Positions 22,908-27,743 of a stretch of 27,743 nucleotides of DNA are shown here, one piece after another (positions within the stretch are counted from its first letter, which is position 1; the number at the start of each line of letters is the position of its first letter). A program made the translations under genes and the position numbers. The stretch is from assembly GCA_023259315.1 (NCBI GenBank), contig JAHFQL010000003.1, forward strand, positions 1 to 27,743, in the 5' to 3' direction. Under the pieces are notes generated by a model, which did not search any database, was not told the origin of the DNA, and saw only the letters and a program-made list of their open reading frames with translations. This DNA is from Candidatus Woesearchaeota archaeon. GTDB lineage: Archaea > Nanoarchaeota > Nanoarchaeia > Woesearchaeales > GW2011-AR4.

Positions 22908-22989
22908 TACGGCTGGCGGGAATTGAACCCGCGTTCCAAGCTTTCTCCTTTAATGGGAAGCTTATGTCATGCCGTTAGACCACAGCCGT
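22908..22989 (-). tRNA. tRNA-Gly(CCC) with an 11-nt intron
   Basis: On the minus strand the 82-nt gene folds as acceptor ACGGCTG/CAGCCGT, D arm GTC-TAACGGCAT-GAC with G18G19, anticodon stem TAAGC/GCTTG, variable loop GAAC and T arm GCGGG-TTCAATT-CCCGC, discriminator A. Removing the intron (22943-22953) gives the 7-nt loop TTCCCAA with anticodon CCC (22955-22957), decoding GGG. The C2-G71 and G3-C70 pairs fit archaeal tRNA-Gly, but the first pair is A1-U72 rather than G1-C72. CCA is not encoded. The integrase stub faces its 3' end. Confidence 0.92.
22943..22953 (-). other. 11-nt tRNA intron with bulge-helix-loop splice motif
   Basis: Around the anticodon the precursor reads stem TAAGC, then TTCC, CAT, TAAA, GGAG, AAA, and stem GCTTG. 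TTCC pairs with GGAG (one U-G pair), flanked by the 3-nt bulges CAT and AAA. Cutting after the second base of each bulge, as the archaeal splicing endonuclease does, removes TTAAAGGAGAA and joins A37 to A38. The inner helix of a full bulge-helix-bulge is replaced by a 4-nt loop. Confidence 0.85.
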
Positions 22990-23013
22990 ATAATAATAGG
23001 GTATTCTTACTTG

Positions 23014-23021
23014 ATATTAAA
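23014..23021 (-). promoter_or_regulatory. probable TATA box of tRNA-Gly
   Basis: On the minus strand TTTAATAT is centred about 29 nt before the mature 5' end of the tRNA. Confidence 0.35.
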
Positions 23022-23066
23022 TTTTATCATTAAGCGTGACAACAAAACACAAAATCAAACATAAAA

Positions 23067-23078
23067 TTTAAATATAAA
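23067..23078 (+). promoter_or_regulatory. TATA box of the zinc-ribbon gene pair
   Basis: TTTAAATATAAA predicts transcription from about 23095, roughly 10-15 nt before GTG 23108. Confidence 0.4.
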
Positions 23079-23107
23079 CATAATCAAAAAATTCTTTATT
23101 TAAAAAG

Positions 23108-23461
23108 GTGGTATTAATCGAAAAAAACACTGATGTGAAAATAAAATGCTACAAGTGCGGCAACGAGCATCCGATGAGCATGATGAGAATGGATCCGAAT
23201 GGCAAGAATCTTATCTGCAGGAACTGCCTTGAAAGGAAAGTTGCAACAAAAGAAACTAAAACAATAGAAGCAGATCAAAAACAAATAAATCAGGAAGAGC
23301 CGGCAATGAAGGAATATTTCTGCAAAGCGTGCAAATACAATTTCAAGAGGGCAAAGCATTTGGTTGTAAACACTTGCCCGTTTTGCGGCTCTGGAAATGT
23401 AGTGACTAAAGGAAGCACTGCCCGCATTATGGCTGATGCTTTCAGGATGAAGGGAGAATAA
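23108..23461 (+). CDS. double zinc-ribbon protein (first of a tandem pair)
   Basis: 117 residues from GTG 23108. Two cysteine modules: C14-x2-C17-x19-C37-x2-C40 near the start, and C72-x2-C75-x14-C90-x2-C93 near the end (F-C-K-A-C ... C-P-F-C-G-S-G-N), joined by a charged linker of about 30 residues. The second module looks like a rubredoxin-like or ribosomal-type zinc ribbon. No enzyme domain is present; an adaptor or nucleic-acid-binding role is possible but unproven. The gene runs into its paralogue with one base between stop and start. No ATG lies near the start; AAGGTGG around the GTG leaves the exact first codon open. Confidence 0.75.
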   Translation: MVLIEKNTDVKIKCYKCGNEHPMSMMRMDPNGKNLICRNCLERKVATKETKTIEADQKQINQEEPAMKEYFCKACKYNFKRAKHLVVNTCPFCGSGNVVTKGSTARIMADAFRMKGE

Positions 23462-23462
23462 A

Positions 23463-23798
23463 ATGTATGATGCAATGGTTCCATGCAAAGCCTGCAACAA
23501 CAAAGTGCCAGCTTCTTCGCTAAAGATGGATTTGGACATAGGCAAGATGGTATGCCCAGATTGCATCAAAAACAAGAAAATCCACAAAGAGATTGAGCAG
23601 GATGTTTTAAACAAGCAGCCAAAAGAGGAATTAATAATAAAATCTGTTGAAGGCCAGTCTCACATTCAGCAACAAGAGCCTAGATCAAATAAAATTGCGC
23701 ACAAATGCGCTTCCTGCGGCTATAAATTCAGGATTGATCCGGAAACTAAAAGTCCGAAGTATTGCCCTTACTGCAATGCAAGGGTTATGGGATTTTAG
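23463..23798 (+). CDS. double zinc-ribbon protein (second of a tandem pair)
   Basis: 111 residues with the same plan as the gene before it: C8-x2-C11-x19-C31-x2-C34, a linker of about 47 residues, then C82-x2-C85-x15-C101-x2-C104. The first modules share the 19-residue spacing and M-D-x-x-x-G-K-x-x-C context, so the pair arose by duplication, but the sequences have drifted well apart. GGGAG six to ten bases before ATG 23463 may serve as ribosome site. Function unknown; the two proteins may work together, as they are plainly cotranscribed. Confidence 0.75.
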   Translation: MYDAMVPCKACNNKVPASSLKMDLDIGKMVCPDCIKNKKIHKEIEQDVLNKQPKEELIIKSVEGQSHIQQQEPRSNKIAHKCASCGYKFRIDPETKSPKYCPYCNARVMGF

Positions 23799-23840
23799 TC
23801 TGATTCTTGTACCATTACATTTTTGTTTAAAAACATAAGA

Positions 23841-23848
23841 TTTAAATA
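23841..23848 (+). promoter_or_regulatory. TATA box of the Fic gene
   Basis: TTTAAATA is centred 26-27 nt before ATG 23871, predicting a leaderless transcript. Confidence 0.55.
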
Positions 23849-23870
23849 AAAGTAATGGTATCTCCTACCT

Positions 23871-24719
23871 ATGAAAGTTGTTAGACACAATAACTACTAT
23901 TATTTAGGGCACTCCTTCAGGCATGATGGTAAAATAATACACAGAGAGAAATATCTAGGAAAAGATCTGCCGCAAAATTTGGAAGAAATAAAAGAAGTAT
24001 TTGTACACAAATGCATGCAAGAAAGCATATTCAAAAAATTAAATGTCATTCAAAAAAACTTCAAGACAGAATGGAAAAAATACCCAGAATCAATTAAGAA
24101 AGAACTCCTTATTGATTTGTCAATTTCTTTCACTTACAACACAAGTGCTATAGAAGGCTCAACGATTACGTTGCATGAGACAGAAGAGATCATAAAGAGA
24201 AAAATTGCACCAAACAAGCCGTTAAGAGATGTTCAAGAAACAATAAACCATTCTAAAACATTTTTCAAGGCTATCAATGAAAAGTCCGAGCTTTCTCCTG
24301 ACATGCTGCTTAATTGGCATAAAGAAATATTCTTAGATACAAAGCAAGATATTGCGGGCAGATTTAGAGATTATTTAGTTAAAGTTGGCAATTACAGAGC
24401 ACCAGATTGGCAGGATATAAACAATTTAATAAAAGAGTTTTTTGAATGGTGCAATAAAAATAAAAAGATTATGCATCCTGTTGAATTTGCAGCAAGAACG
24501 CATTATAAATTTGAGAAAATTCATCCGTTTGGAGACGGCAATGGAAGAATTGGAAGACTGATTATTGCCTATCTGCTAAGAAAAGGAAACTTCCCTCTTC
24601 TAGTAATTGAATACAAGAAAAGAAAATCATATTATCATGCTTTAACAAAAACTGAGATTGATTTTCTAAATTGGTTTTTCAGGAGTTATGTGAGCGCACA
24701 TAGAAAGTATTTGAAATAA
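23871..24719 (+). CDS. Fic family protein (predicted AMP- or NMP-transferase) with built-in inhibitory motif
   Basis: 282 residues. The full Fic signature H-P-F-G-D-G-N-G-R-I-G-R lies at 218-229, with catalytic His218, the metal/phosphate Asp222 and both arginines. T-S-A-I-E-G at 91-96 matches the inhibitory helix motif S/T-x-x-x-E-G/N, with Glu95 expected to block the ATP gamma-phosphate site, so the enzyme is of the self-inhibited class. Residues 1-50 (N-Y-Y-Y-L-G-H-S-F-R-H-D-G-K, Y-L-G-K) form a small N-terminal domain found in many archaeal and bacterial Fic proteins. Fic enzymes usually attach AMP to a hydroxyl of a target protein. No separate antitoxin gene is beside it. The target is unknown. 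Confidence 0.9.
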   Translation: MKVVRHNNYYYLGHSFRHDGKIIHREKYLGKDLPQNLEEIKEVFVHKCMQESIFKKLNVIQKNFKTEWKKYPESIKKELLIDLSISFTYNTSAIEGSTITLHETEEIIKRKIAPNKPLRDVQETINHSKTFFKAINEKSELSPDMLLNWHKEIFLDTKQDIAGRFRDYLVKVGNYRAPDWQDINNLIKEFFEWCNKNKKIMHPVEFAARTHYKFEKIHPFGDGNGRIGRLIIAYLLRKGNFPLLVIEYKKRKSYYHALTKTEIDFLNWFFRSYVSAHRKYLK

Positions 24720-24762
24720 ATTTTAGCAATGCATTTCAATTCAACAATGTAGGTTTTAATAG

Positions 24763-24981
24763 TTATCTCATTCTCTGATATTCTTGCAATTCGGTTCTGG
24801 TTTCATCTAATCTTGCAATATATCTCTGTAATAGTTCATTTTTTTCCGCAAGTTTCTCATGGGCATCATAACTTTTTACTAATTCTAACCATTTAAGCAA
24901 TTGTTCCAGACCAAACATTGCCATATATAGTTTGTGTTCTTTGTCTCTTTGCTCCCTTGGTTTTCTTGTGAACCATCCCAT
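24763..24981 (-). CDS. small charged coiled-coil protein, unknown function
   Basis: 72 residues from ATG 24981. The start is set by a strong Shine-Dalgarno site: GAGGTG ends six bases before the ATG, and the in-frame GTG at 24990 that would lengthen the frame is part of that site. After M-G-W-F-T-R-K-P-R-E the rest is helical and highly charged, with heptad-like leucines (L-E-Q-L-L-K-W-L-E-L-V to Y-I-A-R-L-D-E-T-R-T-E-L), so a coiled coil is likely. It is cotranscribed behind the PRC-barrel gene, 18 nt away. I do not recognise the family. Confidence 0.65.
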   Translation of the reverse strand: MGWFTRKPREQRDKEHKLYMAMFGLEQLLKWLELVKSYDAHEKLAEKNELLQRYIARLDETRTELQEYQRMR

Positions 24982-24999
24982 TATAAACACCTCTAAAAT

Positions 25000-25281
25000 T
25001 TATTCTTCCTTTGCCTCTTTCTCGCTTCCTTCATAAGAAGGAACAGCAGCCTTGCTTATTATCATTATGTCTCCAATGCTTTTAACAAGCTGGTGCGGAA
25101 CAATGACCCCTTTTGCAGAGCCAAGCACTTTGTTCAAGAACGAGTTCTTGGTTGCCCTTACTCTCCAGCCAAAAACCTTGTTTTGCGTCAAAATGGACTC
25201 CTCAACATCGCCAAAATAATCGCCATTGTCGGTAAATACCTTCATATCATAGGTCTCGCTTATCTTTTTCATCTTCAACAT
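25000..25281 (-). CDS. PRC-barrel domain protein
   Basis: 93 residues from ATG 25281, forming a single PRC-barrel: K-I-S-E-T-Y-D-M-K-V-F-T-D-N-G-D-Y-F-G-D-V-E fits the first beta strands (the change from outside tag to 'G-D-V'), then G-V-I-V-P-H-Q-L-V-K-S-I-G-D-I-M-I-I the last. A short acidic tail follows. AAGGTG sits six bases before this ATG, and the upstream GTG at 25290 is part of that ribosome site, so 25281 is preferred. Stand-alone archaeal PRC-barrel proteins include the cell-division factors CdpB1/CdpB2 that bind SepF; similar size makes that one option, but RNA-related roles are also known for the fold. Confidence 0.8.
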   Translation of the reverse strand: MLKMKKISETYDMKVFTDNGDYFGDVEESILTQNKVFGWRVRATKNSFLNKVLGSAKGVIVPHQLVKSIGDIMIISKAAVPSYEGSEKEAKEE

Positions 25282-25331
25282 TGAAATCACCTTTTAAATG
25301 TTATTTTTATAGTGTTTTATCTTATCGGTAG

Positions 25332-25339
25332 TATTTAAA
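25332..25339 (-). promoter_or_regulatory. TATA box of the PRC-barrel operon
   Basis: Minus-strand TTTAAATA would start RNA near 25309 and give a leader of about 28 nt that contains the Shine-Dalgarno site. A second TATA-like run at 25303-25312 is too close to keep that site. Confidence 0.4.
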
Positions 25340-25352
25340 CTTTTTGGAAGGA

Positions 25353-25363
25353 TTTTTAAAAAA
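25353..25363 (+). promoter_or_regulatory. TATA box of the TraB-family gene
   Basis: TTTTTAAAAAA is centred 26 nt before ATG 25384, the leaderless distance. Confidence 0.45.
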
Positions 25364-25383
25364 CTATTACTTCCCAGTAACTT

Positions 25384-26091
25384 ATGAGATATAAAAATTT
25401 GATATTCTTAGGAACATCCCACATAGCAAAACAAAGCCTGAATGAAGTGAAAAAGTACATTGAGGAAGAAAAGCCCGATATAGTGGCCTTGGAACTGGAT
25501 AAGACAAGGCTTGCTGCCTTGATGAGCAATAACAGGCAAAAAATCAATATGAGAAACGTAAAGCAAGTTGGCATTAAGGGATTTATTTTCTCGTTGTTTG
25601 GGGCATGGGCAGAAAAAAAATTGGGCAAGATTGTTGGTGTGGCACCAGGCTCTGAGATGAAACAGGCAGTGAAAATTGCAAAAAAAGACAATATAGAAAT
25701 TGCTTTAATAGACCAAGATATACAGGTAACCTTGCAAAGGCTCTCCAAAAGCATAACTTGGAAGGAAAAGGGAAATTTTATTGTAGATATCCTAAAAGCA
25801 GTATTCCTGAGTAAAAAGGAAATGGATTTCGACTTGACAAAAGTGCCTGACAAAAAAATCATCAAAAATCTTACAGACAAATTGAAAGAGAGGTATCCTA
25901 ATGTTCACAAAGTCCTGATAGAGGAAAGGAACTTTGTAATTGCCAATAATTTGAGAAGTCTGATGAATTCCAAACCTGATAAGAAAATTCTGATAATCCT
26001 AGGCGCTGGCCATATTGACGATGTTTTGGGATTATTAAAGCAAAAAGACAACTCAGTAAGCTATAGCTTCAGCATTAAGCATAACCTATAA
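25384..26091 (+). CDS. TraB/PrgY family protein
   Basis: 235 residues with the family's hallmark order: L-G-T-S-H-I-A-K-Q-S at 9-18, V-A-L-E-L-D-K-T-R at 34-42, V-G-V-A-P-G-S-E-M-K-Q-A near 84-95, I-A-L-I-D-Q-D-I-Q-V-T-L near 106-117, I-E-E-R-N-F-V-I-A near 178-186, and L-G-A-G-H-I-D-D near 210. The fold resembles erythromycin esterase/Tiki/GumN-like metalloproteins, and the two G-x-x-H sites are conserved. Many archaeal TraB proteins carry C-terminal membrane helices of about 150 residues; they are absent here. PrgY of Enterococcus dampens a peptide pheromone; the archaeal function is unknown. Confidence 0.85.
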   Translation: MRYKNLIFLGTSHIAKQSLNEVKKYIEEEKPDIVALELDKTRLAALMSNNRQKINMRNVKQVGIKGFIFSLFGAWAEKKLGKIVGVAPGSEMKQAVKIAKKDNIEIALIDQDIQVTLQRLSKSITWKEKGNFIVDILKAVFLSKKEMDFDLTKVPDKKIIKNLTDKLKERYPNVHKVLIEERNFVIANNLRSLMNSKPDKKILIILGAGHIDDVLGLLKQKDNSVSYSFSIKHNL

Positions 26092-26133
26092 ACTTAAATA
26101 AAGAAAATCTGCTAAGCCATTGAATTCGATATC

Positions 26134-26141
26134 TTTAAATA
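26134..26141 (+). promoter_or_regulatory. TATA box of the M50-like operon
   Basis: TTTAAATA is centred 27 nt before ATG 26164, predicting a leaderless transcript. Confidence 0.5.
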
Positions 26142-26163
26142 TTGTATTTCTAATTGATATGCT

Positions 26164-26922
26164 ATGGGATCCGTAGTTGACTTGCATGACAAGATAAGGA
26201 GATACTATAAGTTTACTAGTTATGAAGTAAGAGGACTTTTCATATCGATATTGGCTATCGCATTCATAATATCCTTTAAGGAGTGGGGGAGTTCAGGATT
26301 CAATCCCACAGAGGGATTTTTTAACCTTTTCAATGCTATCCTGATTGTTGCCTTGTCCATACTGGTTCATGATGCCGGGCAACGAATCTGGGGCATGGCA
26401 ATCGGCTACAGGATAGAGTTCAGGATGTGGACTTTTGGATTGGTTGCCGCATTGGCATTAGCGTTTGTAAGCAATGGCAGTATATGGCTCATAGTTCCAG
26501 GCAGCTTCATGCTGCACCATCTTGCAGGGCATAGGCTGGGATTTTTTAGATATGGTATAAATTACGTAGGACAGGCAATGGTTGCTTTGGCTGGCCCTTT
26601 GTTTACGCTGATGCTGATAATATTTCTTAAAGTGTTGTATGTTTTCTCGCCAAATCTCTTGATAGAAAAAGCAATCATGTTTAACGTAGTTTACGCAATC
26701 ACAAGCATGCTTCCAATACCTACCTTGGACGGCGGCAAAATATTCTTTGGCAGCAGGATGATTTATGCATTTGTGTTTCCGGCAATGGTATTTGCAACCA
26801 TATTGATGATTGTAAAAATACCGGTGTTCTTGGCACTGGTGTTATCCTTATTGGTAGGCGTTGTGCTATGGATTGTATATTACGCAAGCTTTGAAAGGAA
26901 AGTTTGGACAGGACCGAAGTGA
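26164..26922 (+). CDS. M50 (site-2 protease) family membrane protein with degenerate active site
   Basis: 252 residues with about six membrane helices in the plan of archaeal site-2 proteases. The zinc helix sits at S-I-L-V-H-D-A-G-Q-R (65-74): the H-E-x-x-H motif is changed to His69-Asp70-A-G-Gln73, so the catalytic Glu is Asp and the second zinc His is Gln. The second core is kept: A-L-A-G-P-L-F-T at 141-148 and L-P-I-P-T-L-D-G-G-K at 183-192, with the zinc-binding Asp of L-D-G. R-I-E-F-R-M-W-T-F-G-L after the first motif is also typical of DPANN relatives. It may be an inactive homologue with a chaperone-like or scaffold role, or a metal site of altered type. Followed after 4 nt by a small membrane protein gene. 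Confidence 0.82.
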   Translation: MGSVVDLHDKIRRYYKFTSYEVRGLFISILAIAFIISFKEWGSSGFNPTEGFFNLFNAILIVALSILVHDAGQRIWGMAIGYRIEFRMWTFGLVAALALAFVSNGSIWLIVPGSFMLHHLAGHRLGFFRYGINYVGQAMVALAGPLFTLMLIIFLKVLYVFSPNLLIEKAIMFNVVYAITSMLPIPTLDGGKIFFGSRMIYAFVFPAMVFATILMIVKIPVFLALVLSLLVGVVLWIVYYASFERKVWTGPK

Positions 26923-26926
26923 TAAT

Positions 26927-27250
26927 ATGTTTCAATTTTACAAAAATTATATGGAGTTTTTTTTCATTTTTCTTATGGTAATTGGGTTGCTTTTTGCTTT
27001 AATTGTGCCGAGCGCGGCAATAAGCTATATGTTCATATTTTTTTCAGGAATATTTGCTGGCAGAGTTATTTATGAGAGGAAAAACAAAATTGTTTTTCCA
27101 TTTTTAGTTATCATAGGCGGATTCCTGATAGGCTACCTGGCTGGTATGAGATATGGCGATTGGATTGTGGTTGTTGCAATATTTATCATGGGAGTTATCA
27201 TTGGTTATCATTTGTTTAACAAGAAGATTCTTAAAGATTTAAGATTTTAG
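26927..27250 (+). CDS. small four-helix membrane protein, unknown function
   Basis: 107 residues from ATG 26927; a longer frame from 26861 only overlaps the M50-like gene. The gene starts four bases after the M50 stop. It encodes a short amphipathic lead (M-F-Q-F-Y-K-N-Y), then four hydrophobic stretches with glycine motifs (F-S-G-I-F-A-G-R, G-G-F-L-I-G-Y-L-A-G, I-M-G-V-I-I-G-Y-H) and a basic end (N-K-K-I-L-K-D). I do not recognise a family. The tight spacing says it acts with the M50-like protein and perhaps the lipoprotein after it. Confidence 0.7.
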   Translation: MFQFYKNYMEFFFIFLMVIGLLFALIVPSAAISYMFIFFSGIFAGRVIYERKNKIVFPFLVIIGGFLIGYLAGMRYGDWIVVVAIFIMGVIIGYHLFNKKILKDLRF

Positions 27251-27253
27251 AAA

Positions 27254-27709
27254 ATGAAACGTGTTTGCCTTGTGCTATTTATTTTTATTGTTGCCTCTTG
27301 CGCAAAAAGCAATATTGAGATCAAACCTAGCGACATTAAAAAATATTTTGAAAACACAAGCATACAAACAAGTTATGCCGAAAATATCGAAGAATCTCAA
27401 TACAAGCCCAAAGAGCCAAGTATTAGGATAATCAGCCCGAAAGACTTTGATATAATCAAGCAAAATAACGCCATAGTCATCTTGAATGTGTCAAATTTTA
27501 AGTTGGTGAGTCCTGATAGGTATCCAAAAAAGAATGAGGGGCTGATACAGGTATGGTTTGGCAATTTAGAGTTAAGGGACACTGATGCCATATTTGTCTT
27601 TGAGAACTTAAGCAATGGCACGTATGTGGTCAGAGCAGAGTTTGTCATGAGTAATTACACAGTATTGCCATATAATGATACGATTAATGTTTTTGTTGAT
27701 ATTACTTGA
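27254..27709 (+). CDS. predicted lipoprotein with six N-glycosylation sequons
   Basis: 151 residues. A signal peptide M-K-R-V-C-L-V-L-F-I-F-I-V-A-S-C ends in a lipobox-like V-A-S-C16, so the mature protein is probably lipid-anchored outside the cell. A linker of about 35 residues leads to a beta-sandwich-like domain (S-I-R-I-I-S-P-K-D-F to N-V-F-V-D-I) reminiscent of DUF4399-type extracellular domains, but the usual G-H-x-H is G-L-I-Q here. Sequons N-x-S/T are at Asn34, 78, 118, 121, 134 and 141, five of them in the last half. This density and the glycan island in the same window suggest it is glycosylated. It starts three bases after the membrane protein gene. Confidence 0.72.
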   Translation: MKRVCLVLFIFIVASCAKSNIEIKPSDIKKYFENTSIQTSYAENIEESQYKPKEPSIRIISPKDFDIIKQNNAIVILNVSNFKLVSPDRYPKKNEGLIQVWFGNLELRDTDAIFVFENLSNGTYVVRAEFVMSNYTVLPYNDTINVFVDIT

Positions 27710-27714
27710 AAAAA

Positions 27715-27722
27715 TTTATAAA
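27715..27722 (+). promoter_or_regulatory. TATA box for a gene beyond the window
   Basis: TTTATAAA directly after the lipoprotein stop, 21 nt from the window end, probably serves a gene starting just outside. Confidence 0.35.
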
Positions 27723-27743
27723 GGTAATTTATTTGATGAGTTT

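Overview
The window comes from an archaeal chromosome, most likely a low-GC DPANN-type lineage such as Woesearchaeota or Pacearchaeota. This placement is an inference from gene style and was not tested by phylogeny. The archaeal signs are direct: a tRNA-Gly gene carries a tiny intron at the canonical archaeal position 37/38. Many start codons sit 25-30 nt downstream of TTTAAATA-type TATA boxes, as in leaderless transcription. TraB, PRC-barrel, M50 and zinc-ribbon proteins of archaeal style are present.

Layout. 1-2716: a small zinc-ribbon ORF and gyrA, which is split by a one-base frameshift near 2413. 2717-2908: a convergent intergenic region with two mirror-arranged nested palindromes. 2909-21939: a 19-kb surface-glycan / N-glycan synthesis island in five transcription blocks. 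These are (a) a minus-strand operon GT2 > methyltransferase > RfbF-like nucleotidyltransferase > RfbG-like dehydratase > GT4; (b) a plus-strand GT-C-like membrane protein that shares a TATA box with (a); (c) a minus-strand operon of SDR epimerase > DegT aminotransferase > WbpD-like acetyltransferase; (d) a plus-strand set of nine genes, in at least three transcription units, encoding a deacetylase, GNAT, two EmrE/ArnE-like subunits, WbpE-, WbpB- and WbpI-like enzymes, a GT2 and a PMT/ArnT-like GT-C; (e) a minus-strand Wzx-type flippase. 22011-22989: mobile-element debris (an internally deleted transposase and the N-terminal stub of a tyrosine integrase) beside the tRNA-Gly(CCC) gene. 23108-27743: two tandem double-zinc-ribbon proteins, a Fic protein, a PRC-barrel / coiled-coil gene pair, a TraB protein, and a three-gene membrane set (degenerate M50 homologue, 4-TM protein, sequon-rich lipoprotein).

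How the genes work together. WbpB-, WbpE-, WbpD- and WbpI-like enzymes make up the UDP-GlcNAc3NAcA / UDP-ManNAc3NAcA route, except for the UDP-GlcNAc 6-dehydrogenase, which is not in the window. Block (d) also places a NodB-type deacetylase, a polyprenyl-phosphate GT2, a pair of four-helix EmrE-like proteins and an ArnT/PMT-type GT-C together. That is the set of protein classes used by the bacterial Arn pathway to charge, trim, flip and transfer an amino sugar on a lipid carrier. I propose a lipid-linked amino-sugar modification route working beside a Wzx flippase. The lipoprotein at the right edge has six N-X-S/T sequons and is a plausible glycosylation target.
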